DNA of 64,000 nt from APNM01 sp040361335 (GCF_040361335.1 NZ_APNM01000014.1:1-64000), one strand, 5' to 3'; shown: positions 44,246 through 52,917, counted from the stretch's first letter. Translations and numbers: made by a program. The notes: generated from the sequence alone by a model not told the origin.

Positions 44246-44542
44246 CAATCCGCCGATTCACGCCGATGGACGCTGATCATCGGCGGATCGTTTTCAGGAC
44301 CGGCGCCACGGGCGGCCCCGCAACGCAAACCCATCCACCGATCACACGGATGACACGGATTGGCCCGGCAGTCCATTAACCCATTAACAACCAATCATCT
44401 GCGTCAATCCGCGTTCATCTGCGGATTACTTGCAAGAGCCAGGACTACGAATAGTTCCGGAACGCAAGGCGATCCACGGATTTCACCGATTACACCGATT
44501 CTTGTCCTTCAATCCGTGTCATCCGTGTAATCTGTGGATTCC
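44246..44542. repeat. GCGGAT/CGATTACAC-type dispersed repeat cluster
   Basis: The 427-base gap before the TonB receptor holds several degenerate copies in both orientations: GATTCACGCCGATGGACGCT (44257), CACCGATCACACGGATGACA (44336), ATCTGCGTCAATCCGCGTTC (44396), GGATTTCACCGATTACACCG (44477) and its inverse ATCCGTGTAATCTGTGGATT (44521). Related copies are at 46740, 51511, 52846, 54408, 54588 and 60626. The remaining bases to 44656 are promoter/leader; no riboswitch or Fur box is recognised. Confidence 0.8.
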
Positions 44543-44656
44543 CCCCGGACCTGCGACATTCGGTCGCATTCCGCCGCGGCGGCGTCCCGACTAACCTACC
44601 GTCCGGTCGCGCCGTCCCAGGCGGTGCAAAACCCAGAACCGACCGGACAACCCGCG

Positions 44657-46720
44657 ATGACACGCCTGCGCCCGCTCGCCGCGGCGGCCCTGCTGCTGCC
44701 CGCCGCCGCCCTCGCCGACCAAGCCGAAACCCTGGAAAGCATCGACGTCACCGCCGACCGCGCGGCGACCGCCGCCGTGGCCGCGGATGAGCTCGGCGAT
44801 CCGGCACCGGACACGGCCGCGGCGCTGGCCCGGCTGCCGGGCGCCGGCGTCAACCGCAACGGCCCGCTGACCGGCATCGCCCAGTACCGCGGCCTGTACG
44901 GCGACCGCCTCAATGTCCTGGTGGACGGCGCCAGCCCGGTATCCGGCGGCCCCAACGCCATGGACACGCCCCTGAGCTACCTGCCGGCGGCGCGCCTGGC
45001 ACGCATCGAGATCCACCGCGGGATCGCGCCGGTGAGCGACGGCATCGAGACCCTGGGCGGCACCGTGCGCGCCACCTCGCGGGCGGGGCGCTTCGCGAGC
45101 GGCGACGGCGTCGAACTGTACGGCGATGCCGCCGCAGGCCTGCGCAGCGCGGACGACGGCCGGAGCGTCACCGGCCTGGCGGGCGTGGCCGGTCGACGGC
45201 ATCGCGCGCACGCCGCCGTGACCCGCGAGCGCGGCGACGACCGCGAGACCGCCGCGGGCACGGTGGCCGCCTCGCGCCACGAGCGCGATGTCTACGAACT
45301 GGGTTACGGTCACCGCGAGGATGATCGCCGTGTCTCGCTGGACTACCGCCGCAACGAGACCGGCCCCACGGGCACGCCGGCGCTGCCCATGGATATCGAC
45401 GTCATCGACACCGACCTGCTGCGCGCCGGGTACGCGACTTCGTTCCGCGGCATCGGGCTGTCGGCGGACGTCGCCTACAACGACGTCCACCACCGCATGA
45501 GCAACGACAGTCTGCGGCCGCCCGCCAACCCGATGATGCGGCGCTACACCGTGGCCGACGCCGACGGCGGCTCCTACCGGCTGCGCGCCGACATCCCGCT
45601 CGCCACAGGCAGCCTGGCGGTGGGCGTGGACGGCCGGCTGGCGCGCCACGACGCCGACATCTTCGCACCCGACAACGATGCCTTCTTCGTGCGCAACTTC
45701 AACGACGTCCGCCGCGATCTGCACAGCCTGTTCGGCGAATGGTCCGGGCCACTGTCGGCGCGGCTGGGCGCGACCCTGGGCCTGCGCTACACCCGGGCGA
45801 CGACCGACGCCGGGCGGGTGGACGGCACCCCGGCGATGATGATGCCGGCCGCCGCCACCCTGCGCGACCGCTTCAACGCCGCCGACCGCGAACGCACCGA
45901 CGACAACCTCGATCTCGCCCTGGCCCTCGAATACGTTCTGCGCCACGACCTCGACCTGACCGCCGGCCTCGGGCGCAAGACCCGCACGCCCTCCTACCAG
46001 ACGCGCTACCTGTGGCTGCCGCTGCAATCGGCGGGCGGACTGGCCGACGGCAACAACTACGTGGGCGACATCGACCTGGACCCCGAGGTGTCGCACGAGG
46101 CGACCCTGGGCCTGGACTGGCATCCGGGTCGCTTCCGCGTTTCGCCGCAGGCGTTCTACCGCCGGGTGGACGACTACATCCAGGGCGTGCCCGCCACCGA
46201 TCCCGCCGTGCTCATGGCCAGCGGCATGACCGGCGATCCGACCCCGCTGCGCTTCGCCAACGTCGACGCCGAGCTCTACGGCATCGACGCCCTGTGGTCG
46301 GTGCAGCTCGCCGACCGCTGGTTCCTGGACGGCAGCCTCGCCTACGTGCGCGGAGAGCGCCGCGACATCGACGACGACCTGTACCGCGTCGCCCCGCCCA
46401 ACGCCCGCGTGGCGCTGAGCCACCGCCGCGCCCGCTGGTCGGTGACGCTGACCGGCGAGGCCCACGACGGGCAGGACCATGTCTCGGCGACCAACGGCGA
46501 GACCGAATCCGGCGGCTACGGCCTGCTCCACGTCTCCGGGCGCTACGAATTCCCGCGTCACGGCCTGACCCTGAGCGCGGGCATGGACAACCTGCTGGAC
46601 AAGGCCTACCGGCCGCATCTGGCGGGGATCAATCGGGTGGTCGACAGCGATATCGCCGTGGGCGAGCGCCTGCCCGGCGACGGCATCAACGGCTACGTGC
46701 GGCTCTCGCTGGCCTGGTGA
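44657..46720 (+). CDS. TonB-dependent outer-membrane receptor
   Basis: 687 residues. Signal peptide TRLRPLAAAALLLPAAALA; TonB box-like ETLESIDVTADRA; plug domain with LPGAGVNRNGPLTGIAQYRG and RLARIEIHRGIAPVSDGIET; then a 22-strand barrel ending in the aromatic terminus GINGYVRLSLAW. Methionine-rich loops (HHRMSNDSLRPPANPMMRRY, GTPAMMMPAAATL) hint at a copper-type OprC/NosA-like substrate, but this is weak. The start at 44657 removes a 41-codon extension lying partly in the upstream repeat cluster. Confidence 0.9.
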   Translation: MTRLRPLAAAALLLPAAALADQAETLESIDVTADRAATAAVAADELGDPAPDTAAALARLPGAGVNRNGPLTGIAQYRGLYGDRLNVLVDGASPVSGGPNAMDTPLSYLPAARLARIEIHRGIAPVSDGIETLGGTVRATSRAGRFASGDGVELYGDAAAGLRSADDGRSVTGLAGVAGRRHRAHAAVTRERGDDRETAAGTVAASRHERDVYELGYGHREDDRRVSLDYRRNETGPTGTPALPMDIDVIDTDLLRAGYATSFRGIGLSADVAYNDVHHRMSNDSLRPPANPMMRRYTVADADGGSYRLRADIPLATGSLAVGVDGRLARHDADIFAPDNDAFFVRNFNDVRRDLHSLFGEWSGPLSARLGATLGLRYTRATTDAGRVDGTPAMMMPAAATLRDRFNAADRERTDDNLDLALALEYVLRHDLDLTAGLGRKTRTPSYQTRYLWLPLQSAGGLADGNNYVGDIDLDPEVSHEATLGLDWHPGRFRVSPQAFYRRVDDYIQGVPATDPAVLMASGMTGDPTPLRFANVDAELYGIDALWSVQLADRWFLDGSLAYVRGERRDIDDDLYRVAPPNARVALSHRRARWSVTLTGEAHDGQDHVSATNGETESGGYGLLHVSGRYEFPRHGLTLSAGMDNLLDKAYRPHLAGINRVVDSDIAVGERLPGDGINGYVRLSLAW

Positions 46721-46777
46721 ACCGGCTCGAGGCCGAAAGCGATCCGCGGATTCACGCGGCTGGACGCGGATCAGGCC

Positions 46778-47935
46778 CTACCAGTGCTCGACGATGACGC
46801 GGTTGCGGCCCGCGTCCTTGGCACGGTAGAGCAGCCCGTCGGCGGCCTCGATCACGGGCTCGGGGCGCGTGTCGGGGCGCGGGCACAGCGTGACCAATCC
46901 CACGCTCATGGTGGCCGACCACGGCTCCACGCCGCCCGAGCCGCCGAGTTCGAGCTCGCGCCGCAGGCTCTCGGCCCGGTAGACCATCTCGGCGGGGTCG
47001 GCGTCGTACCAGGCGAGCACGAACTCCTCGCCGCCCAGGCGGCCGACACAGTCCTGGGGCCGGCGCGCGGCGCCGCGCAGGAGGTCGGCCAGATGCTTCA
47101 GGAAATCGTCGCCGCGGGCGTGCCCGTAGGCATCGTTGTAATCCTTGAAGTGGTCCAGGTCGATCATGGCGATACCGTAGCGCGCGCCCTCGCGCGCGGC
47201 GTGGCGCAGGCCCCGGTCGATCGTTTCCAGGGCAGCGCGCCGGTTGAGCACCCCGGTGAGGTCGTCGTGCATGGACAGGTGCTCCAGGATGCCCCGTTCC
47301 AGCCAGACCGAGCGCGCCAGGTATTCCTGGGAGTAGCCGCCGACGAAGGCCACGGCCACCAGCAACAGCATCGCCATGACCCGGTACCACTCGTCCGACT
47401 CCGGCACGACCAGCAGCGCTTCGTTGGCGACCATGATCGCGGTCATCAGCAGGGCCGCCGGCAGGAAGGCGCGGAAGCGCAGCCGCGCGATGAAGAACAC
47501 CGCCACCACGAGGACGCCGATGAACTCCAGGGGGATGTCGAAACCGTAGACGGCGCCGATCGCCCGCTCCGCCAGGAAGCCGAAGGCCAGCAGCAACGCC
47601 GAGCCGACGAGGGCGATATCGGCATACCGGCGCCAGGCCGGCACCGCGGTCACCGCGATCGCGATCACGAACGCCGGCACCTGCAGGCCGTACAGCACCG
47701 GTACCGTCAGGCGCTGGAAGCCTTCCGGCGCGTTCAGGAGATCGTTGTAGAGCGGCGTGCCGAGCACCGTGAGCAGGCCCAGACACAACAGCGCCAGCCG
47801 GAAGCCGCGGCCGGACTCGCGGTAATCCTCGCAGAACCGGGATTCCAGGGGCGACGCGAAGCGCAGCAGGCGATAGCCGCGCGCCCTTTGGGCACGCAGC
47901 GCCTTCACGTCGTTCATGCGATCCGCGCCGGCCAT
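46778..47935 (-). CDS. Membrane-bound diguanylate cyclase (GGDEF)
   Basis: 385 residues. Six hydrophobic helices (LALLCLGLLTVLGTPLYNDL through VMAMLLLVAVAFVGGYSQEY) are followed by a GGDEF domain: SMHDDLTGVLNRRAALETID, IAMIDLDHFKDYNDAYGHAR and active-site loop VGRLGGEEFVLAWY (GGEEF). The RxxD inhibitory site before GGEEF is not intact (RPQDCVG gives a near match). No EAL domain. The start is ATG 47935, preceded by AGAAAGG; an upstream ATG (47968) is possible. Confidence 0.92.
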   Translation of the reverse strand: MAGADRMNDVKALRAQRARGYRLLRFASPLESRFCEDYRESGRGFRLALLCLGLLTVLGTPLYNDLLNAPEGFQRLTVPVLYGLQVPAFVIAIAVTAVPAWRRYADIALVGSALLLAFGFLAERAIGAVYGFDIPLEFIGVLVVAVFFIARLRFRAFLPAALLMTAIMVANEALLVVPESDEWYRVMAMLLLVAVAFVGGYSQEYLARSVWLERGILEHLSMHDDLTGVLNRRAALETIDRGLRHAAREGARYGIAMIDLDHFKDYNDAYGHARGDDFLKHLADLLRGAARRPQDCVGRLGGEEFVLAWYDADPAEMVYRAESLRRELELGGSGGVEPWSATMSVGLVTLCPRPDTRPEPVIEAADGLLYRAKDAGRNRVIVEHW

Positions 47936-48007
47936 TGCCTTTCTATCGGCTGACGGCCAGCCGCACATTACGCCCGTGCCGCAGAAAACCGCGGCGCGGG
48001 CCGGGGG

Positions 48008-50431
48008 TCAGTCCGACAGGTGCTCCTCGGTCAGTCCGGGGTCGGCGGCGATCTGCGCCTCGGTGAACCGGAAGGGCACCCATTCCTTCGCCGAATAGCG
48101 CCACGTCTGATCCTTGTAGTGCGGACTCGCCGGATCGCTGGACTGCGAGTAGGTAACGAAGCCCTCGGCGATCGGCGTGCCCTCGTCGTCCCAGGTGACG
48201 GTCTGAATATAGCTGTTGCCACGCAGGACCGGGTAGCCGGTCTCGTCGAGCGGCGCGCCGCCGGTGACCGTGAACGAGCCGGTGGCGTTGCCGAGGTCGC
48301 CGAAAATGGGGATGCGTTCGTCGTGGATACCCGAGTACTGGACCTCGCCCATGGGCGCGTCGAGCGCGAAGCCGGCGTCGGTGACCGCGGTCACGGCATC
48401 GCCCAGGGCCGCCTGCACCAGCGGATTCAGGACGTTGAGGTCGCGCGGGGTGGTCACCGGTTCGTCCGCGGAGAACGGCGTCAGCCACAGAGGCGGCACG
48501 TCCGGCCCCACCGGCAGCAGGGCCTCGCTGGCGCGGGTCCAGAACTCTCGCCACAGATGGCCGCCGCGGGAGTCGAGATTGGTCGCCAGGTCCCAGTCCG
48601 CAAGCACGTCGCAGGCCGCGCTCACGTCCACGGGACCGCCGTCGGTCACGACCGTGCCCAGCGGGCAGATGCTGCCGACCACGGCGTCGCGCGCCAGTTC
48701 CCCGGAATGGATCGAGCTGTCGAGCACGATCTCCTGGAGATTGTCGAGCGTGAAGCCGGTGCCGGGCAGGCCGTCCGTGCCGTCCAGCCGGCGCTGGATC
48801 TGGAGGATGCCCAGGCGCGTGCGCAGGCTGCGCTCGGTCTCCTCCTGGCCGATGATGGACGCGAAGCCCGTGAGCGGTTCCTGCGGATGGGTCAGCCAAT
48901 AGCTGTCGTTCATGTTGGAGACGTGATCCCGCCGGACCAGGGTCGGCAGGTTGCCGGGGCCGAAGATGCCCGGCGCCGGCGCGTCCGGGTCGGTGTCCCA
49001 CTCGCAGGCGCTGCGCGAGCCGTCCAGGATCGGCAGGCCGGGCATGAGCTGGCCCAGCACCGGCGTCAGCAGCGTGGCGCATTCCGTGACCTTGCTGTCG
49101 GGCACGTTGGGCACCACGGTGACGTCGCCGTAGTAGACCGGCTCGTCCGGACCAGTGGCCACGGTATTAACCCAGGGCACGCCCAGGATCTCGGCGTGCA
49201 GGTCGATGAACTCGTCCAGGGAACGCGCCCGGTTCCAGGCGAAGAACTGGTTGATCAGGCGCGTGTTCTCGGCGTTGGCGTCGCGCAAGGTGTAGGCGGT
49301 GAGCCCGTTCCAGCTCAGTACCGGGATGCCCGAGACCGACAGCTCCAGCATCGGCCCGTAATGCGAGCGGTAGAGGGTACGCGTGGCCTCGGTGAGGCTG
49401 CCGTCCGCCTCGCGGACGCGGATGGTGACGTCCTCGCTCTCCATGTCGACGAATTCGCCGTCGTAGAGATACTGCGTCGGGTCCGCGGGATTGAGCTTGA
49501 GTTCGTAGAAGCTGAAGCGGTACGCGGTGGAGACGGTGTGGCTCCAGGCGACGTGCTCGTTGAAACCGATCAGCACCGCGGGCACGCCGTACAGCGAGGC
49601 CCCGAAGATATCCACTTGGCCGGGGATGGTCAGGTGCATCTGGTAGAGCCGCTCGGTGCCCTCCCAGGGGAAGTGCGGATTGCCGAACAGCATCGGCCGG
49701 CCGGTCTGGGTCGCCTCCGACCCCAGCCCGTACATGTTGCTGCCGATATCCAGATCCCCCAGCGGCATGTCCGAGGGCTGCAGGGTGTCCAGGATGGTAT
49801 CGATCGGCGGCGTCTCCAGGATCTCGCCGGGCGCCGGCGGCGCGGCGCCGGCGATCTCGTTCACGAACACCGAGGAGCTGGCCAGCACGCCGAGCCGGAA
49901 GTAGCGCCGGTACATGTCGCGGGCGTCGATCTCGCGCACCCAGTCGGCATCCCGGCAGGCGGCGTGCCGGCCGGCATGTTCGCCGTCCTGGATCTCGCGC
50001 ACGTAGCGGGAATAGCCCTCGGCGAAGCCACGCGTGGCGCGCGCGGCCGGACCGGCCGCGGCCTCCTCCAGGGCGTCCAAGCGCGCGTCGGTGAGCACGA
50101 ACGACCAGAAGAAATCCGACTCGACGTTGCTCGCCGTGGTGCCGTTGGCCGGGATGCTGTAGCTGCCGTCCCGGCCCAGGAACTCGGCGCGGCGGCCGTT
50201 GATGGTGAGGAAATCCTCCGCCAGCACACAGAGGTTGTCGCGGGCCTGGACATAACCCAGGCCATAGCCGAGGCTGGCGTAGTCGTCCGCCTCGATGTGC
50301 GGAATGCCGAACGAATCGGTCCGGATATCGACGTCATAGGGCAGCGACAGACCGTCGCCGGCACCCGTGCCGCCATCACCACACGCGGACAAAAAAGCGG
50401 CCAGAACGGCCGCTGTCAAAGATCGCCTCAT
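48008..50431 (-). CDS. Penicillin acylase-family Ntn hydrolase (PvdQ-like), lipoprotein
   Basis: 807 residues. Lipobox AAFLSACG (C17). It is an Ntn-hydrolase precursor with alpha and beta chains; the autoprocessing site and nucleophile are at G-S231 (DLDIGSNMYGLGSEATQTGR followed by PMLFGNPHFPWEG), the pattern seen in PvdQ/AHL acylases. SYDVDIRTDSFGIPHIEAD-type N terminus and HVAWSHTVSTAYRFSFYELK are also family marks. An amide of a fatty acyl group (AHL or siderophore precursor) is a plausible substrate. It is divergent from an alpha/beta hydrolase. Confidence 0.9.
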   Translation of the reverse strand: MRRSLTAAVLAAFLSACGDGGTGAGDGLSLPYDVDIRTDSFGIPHIEADDYASLGYGLGYVQARDNLCVLAEDFLTINGRRAEFLGRDGSYSIPANGTTASNVESDFFWSFVLTDARLDALEEAAAGPAARATRGFAEGYSRYVREIQDGEHAGRHAACRDADWVREIDARDMYRRYFRLGVLASSSVFVNEIAGAAPPAPGEILETPPIDTILDTLQPSDMPLGDLDIGSNMYGLGSEATQTGRPMLFGNPHFPWEGTERLYQMHLTIPGQVDIFGASLYGVPAVLIGFNEHVAWSHTVSTAYRFSFYELKLNPADPTQYLYDGEFVDMESEDVTIRVREADGSLTEATRTLYRSHYGPMLELSVSGIPVLSWNGLTAYTLRDANAENTRLINQFFAWNRARSLDEFIDLHAEILGVPWVNTVATGPDEPVYYGDVTVVPNVPDSKVTECATLLTPVLGQLMPGLPILDGSRSACEWDTDPDAPAPGIFGPGNLPTLVRRDHVSNMNDSYWLTHPQEPLTGFASIIGQEETERSLRTRLGILQIQRRLDGTDGLPGTGFTLDNLQEIVLDSSIHSGELARDAVVGSICPLGTVVTDGGPVDVSAACDVLADWDLATNLDSRGGHLWREFWTRASEALLPVGPDVPPLWLTPFSADEPVTTPRDLNVLNPLVQAALGDAVTAVTDAGFALDAPMGEVQYSGIHDERIPIFGDLGNATGSFTVTGGAPLDETGYPVLRGNSYIQTVTWDDEGTPIAEGFVTYSQSSDPASPHYKDQTWRYSAKEWVPFRFTEAQIAADPGLTEEHLSD

Positions 50432-50502
50432 CGGATCCCTCCCCCGCCTACCGGCGGCACTCTCGCACCTTGCCCCCAGGCCCGGTCTTTCGTTGTAGGA
50501 AT

Positions 50503-50517
50503 TTACTGACGCAGTAA
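50503..50517. promoter_or_regulatory. Operator-like dyad in a divergent promoter region
   Basis: TTACTG-ACG-CAGTAA is a perfect 6-bp inverted repeat, with weaker symmetry outside (GTAGG.. / ..TCTAC). It lies centrally in the 152-base gap between the acylase and hydrolase genes, 66 bases from the hydrolase ATG. It looks like a TetR-type operator; no cognate regulator is encoded next to it. Confidence 0.45.
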
Positions 50518-50583
50518 TCTACCCTGCGCTTACACGTCGGCCAATGGTAAAAATGTACTTCCGGTTGCCATAGGAGACCGCTC

Positions 50584-51492
50584 ATGCTGACCGCACCGCG
50601 CCGGCCGATGCGCCGCTTCCGTCCCGAGTCGCCGACCCTGGCCATCGGCACCCTCGAGCGCCGCCACCTGGACCTCGAATGCGGGCGGGTGGCCTACCTG
50701 CGGCACGGCCCCACGGGGGCGCCACCCCTGCTGCTGGTGCACGGCATCCCCACATCCGCACGGCTCTGGGAGCCCCTGCTGGGCACGCTCGGGGCCTACT
50801 ACGACTGCATCGTGCCGGACCTGCTGGGCCTCGGCCGCTCCCGGCCCGCGGCCGGCGCCGACCTCGCCAGCCCCGGGCAGGCGGACATGCTGGCGGCCGT
50901 GCTCGACGCGCTCGACATCGAGACCTGTCTCGCGGTCTTCCACGACCAGGGCGGCGCCCACGGCGCGCAAATGCTCAAGCGCCACGGCGGACGCGTGGAC
51001 GCCGCCGTGTTCACTGATTGCGTGTGCTACGACAACTGGCCGGTGCCGGTGGTGGACGCCCTGATGCGTCTGGGGCCGGCGACCCGGCCGCTCGCCGCGA
51101 CCCGCGTGCTGCAGTACGCGATGCGGGTCTTCCCCTGGCCGCTGACCACCTTCCGCGGCCCGATCCTCCAGGCGGCGCGGGAAGACTGGGAATACGCCCT
51201 GAACACCGGCGGCGAGGCCCTGACCCACTGGATCGACTACACCGCCAGCCAGTCCTCGCACTGGAGCCAGGACGCGGTATCCGCGCTGCAATCCTGGACC
51301 AAGCCCGCACACGTGATCTGGGCGGCCCAGGACCGCTTCCTGCCGCCCTCCTGGGGCGTGGAGCTCGCCCGCGACATCCCCGGCGCCGACGACAACCCGG
51401 AACTGCTGCCGTTCGCGGGGCACTTCTGGCAAATGGAAGTCCCGGCCACAGGGGCGGCGGCAATCCACCGTTTTTTTTCGAACCTGGGCTGA
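50584..51492 (+). CDS. Alpha/beta hydrolase with Asp nucleophile (dehalogenase/epoxide-hydrolase type)
   Basis: 302 residues. The oxyanion-hole region LLLVHGIPTSARLWEPLLGT is canonical, but the nucleophile elbow reads AVFHDQGGAHGAQ, with Asp where Ser stands in esterases, as in haloalkane dehalogenases and epoxide hydrolases (HDW/HDxG). The catalytic acid lies in VIWAAQDRFLPPSW and the catalytic His in PFAGHFWQMEVP. A cap domain rich in Trp (about 165-240) is present. The substrate is unknown. It is divergently transcribed from the acylase. Confidence 0.85.
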   Translation: MLTAPRRPMRRFRPESPTLAIGTLERRHLDLECGRVAYLRHGPTGAPPLLLVHGIPTSARLWEPLLGTLGAYYDCIVPDLLGLGRSRPAAGADLASPGQADMLAAVLDALDIETCLAVFHDQGGAHGAQMLKRHGGRVDAAVFTDCVCYDNWPVPVVDALMRLGPATRPLAATRVLQYAMRVFPWPLTTFRGPILQAAREDWEYALNTGGEALTHWIDYTASQSSHWSQDAVSALQSWTKPAHVIWAAQDRFLPPSWGVELARDIPGADDNPELLPFAGHFWQMEVPATGAAAIHRFFSNLG

Positions 51493-51510
51493 CGACGTCA
51501 GAAGAAAATA

Positions 51511-51560
51511 ATCCACTGATTACGCAGATTGACACCGATTATTTATCTGGAACCCGTGAA
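51511..51560. repeat. GCAGATT-type dispersed repeat fragment
   Basis: TCCACTGATTACGCAGATTG then ACACCGATTATTTATCTGG: one partial copy of the family seen at 54408 and 60626, between the hydrolase and the IS110 target element. Confidence 0.7.
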
Positions 51561-51589
51561 TGCCGCACCTGTAGATCGCTGCTTTTCTC

Positions 51590-51622
51590 CTTCTCCCCCT
51601 TGGGGGAGAAGGCCGGGATGAG
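51590..51622. repeat. REP-like element interrupted by IS110
   Basis: TTCTCCCCCTTGGGGGAGAA then GGCCGGGATGAG matches the hairpin and outer arm of the REP-like family. The arm stops at AG (51621-51622) and resumes as GGGGTGG after 52796, so the IS sits in its outer arm. Confidence 0.85.
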
Positions 51623-51636
51623 CAACTGTCTTGCAC

Positions 51637-52581
51637 TCAGCCTGTGCTCGGCACGGTATCGGGTTGCCACTCGGTGCCATCCCGCAGCATCGCATTGAGC
51701 CGGATTAGCAAGCTGCGCATGCAGGCCACTAATGCCACCTTCGGCGGTTTACCCGCTGCCAGCAAGCGTTGGTATCGGGCTCGTAGATCCGGTTCATATC
51801 GCACGGCCACCAAGGTCGCCATATACAGCACGCTGCGCGCGGCGGCCCGACCGCCCCAGGTGCTGCGTCGCCCACGCCAAGCGCCGCTGTCTCGATTCAG
51901 CGGCGCTACACCGACCAGCTTGGCAATGGCCTTGCGGTTCAGGTGACCCAGCTCCGGGATGTGTCCCAACAGGCCTGCTGCATTGATCTGGCCGATACCC
52001 GGCACTTGGTCCAAGTGTCTGGCGCGCTCCGCCACCGGCGATGCTTGGGTCAACAGCTGATGGATGCGTGCCTCAATCGCCTGAATGGCCCGGTCGAGCG
52101 CTTCAATGATCTCCTTGATCGAGGCGCGCACCACACGGTCAGCCTGGGGCCGGCGGTTGCGTTCGGCTGTGCGCATTCGGACCAACGTGCTGCGTCGGCT
52201 GACCAGCGCTTGCAATTGCTGCTCGGCCGCTTGGGGCGGCACATGGCGCTGTAAATCGAGTAACGCCCCCATCTGGGCCAGGATGCGTGCATCCAGCGCA
52301 TCGGTCTTGGCGAGCTCGCCGGTGGCCTTGGCGAAGTCCCGAACTTGGCGGGGATTGACGTGACATACGGGCAAATCCGCCTCAAACAGGGCAGCGAGCA
52401 CGCCTTGCTCGTAGCCTCCGGTGGCCTCGATCACAATCTGGGCTGGCGCATGGCCTCGCGCCCACTGAATCAGCTCGGACCAGCCCGCCGGGCTGTTATC
52501 GAAACGTTGAACTGGGGTTTGATCGCTGGCGGCGACGTCCAGAGCCCGCTTGGCCACGTCCACACCGATCGCCTTGGTCAT
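51637..52581 (-). CDS. IS110-family transposase/recombinase (DEDD)
   Basis: 314 residues. The N-terminal RuvC-like DEDD domain shows KAIGVDVAKRALDVAA (first Asp), IVIEATGGYEQGVLAAL (Glu) and AKTDALDARILAQMGAL (two Asp). The C-terminal Tnp domain shows QVPGIGQINAAGLLGHIPEL and the catalytic serine region PLNRDSGAWRGRRSTWGG. It appears intact. The start is at ATG 52581, preceded by ACGGGAGGTAG; the in-frame upstream extension lies in the bridge-RNA segment. Confidence 0.95.
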   Translation of the reverse strand: MTKAIGVDVAKRALDVAASDQTPVQRFDNSPAGWSELIQWARGHAPAQIVIEATGGYEQGVLAALFEADLPVCHVNPRQVRDFAKATGELAKTDALDARILAQMGALLDLQRHVPPQAAEQQLQALVSRRSTLVRMRTAERNRRPQADRVVRASIKEIIEALDRAIQAIEARIHQLLTQASPVAERARHLDQVPGIGQINAAGLLGHIPELGHLNRKAIAKLVGVAPLNRDSGAWRGRRSTWGGRAAARSVLYMATLVAVRYEPDLRARYQRLLAAGKPPKVALVACMRSLLIRLNAMLRDGTEWQPDTVPSTG

Positions 52582-52609
52582 GGCTACCTCCCGTTGCATA
52601 CTGCCTGAG

Positions 52610-52770
52610 GTGATGAGAGCAGGCTCTCGCCGGCTCTGCCTTGTGGATACGGGCGATCGCCCCGGCAACTGTTCGAGCTTGGCGAGAGCCACGAGTCTGG
52701 CGGTCCCAGCTCATCCTCGGCCTCGAAGGCCTAGGGGTGAACGGCCTGCCAGACTCGGCTCTCATCACCA
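52610..52770 (-). ncRNA. Bridge RNA of the IS110 element (predicted)
   Basis: The minus strand folds as a closing stem GGTGATGAGAGC / GCTCTCATCACC (52759-52770 with 52610-52621) holding two loops. Loop 1 is closed by GCCGAGTCTGGC / GCCAGACTCGTGGC. It carries CACCCC (52734-52739) and GGATGAG (52710-52716) around a GGCC-TTCGA-GGCC hairpin; these equal the left target and complement core plus right target. Loop 2 is closed by GGCTCTCGCC / GGCGAGAGCC (52681-52690 with 52622-52631). It carries ACAGTTG (52666-52672), equal to the element's right end, and ACAAG (52640-52644), complementary to core plus left end CTTGT, around a GGGCGATCGCCC hairpin. Layout matches IS621-type bridge RNAs. Confidence 0.85.
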
Positions 52771-52845
52771 CCCTACAACGGGAAAATAGATACAAGGGGG
52801 TGGACCGGCCGGCGGCGCGATGGCTTGAGCGGCCCATCCTGGATC

Positions 52846-52880
52846 TCGTTTCATCGGCGTTCATCCGTATCCATCCACGG
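52846..52880. repeat. Dispersed repeat fragment (CATCGGCGTTCATCC type)
   Basis: TTTCATCGGCGTTCATCCGT then ATCCATCCACGG: one degenerate copy of the GCGGAT-type family between the IS110 element and the LexA box. Confidence 0.6.
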
Positions 52881-52917
52881 ACAAAAAATTTTCGAACGCC
52901 ATCGCTTGCCAGACATG

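Larger units (their letters stand above)
51621..52796 (-). mobile_element. IS110-family element inserted in a REP-like sequence
   Basis: About 1.17 kb. It is bounded by AG at 51621-51622 and AG at 52795-52796, i.e. a CT core on the element's coding strand at both ends. In the element's orientation the left junction reads CACCCC-CT-TGTATC and the right junction CAGTTG-CT-CATCCC. Removing it restores CACCCC-CT-CATCCC, the normal continuation of the REP arm (compare CACCCCCTCACCC at 31886-31898, inverse strand). There are no terminal inverted repeats, as expected. The left end (52582-52794) is a long non-coding segment, and the right end is about 14 bases. Confidence 0.93.

Noticed and set aside
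44543..44656. Cobalamin riboswitch or Fur box before the TonB receptor
   Set aside because: No B12-box-like GCCACTG element and no 19-bp AT-rich Fur dyad could be found.
52582..52692. N-terminal extension of the IS110 transposase from an upstream in-frame start
   Set aside because: The conserved protein begins at MTKAIGVDVAK with a good ribosome-binding site; the extension runs into the structured bridge-RNA segment.
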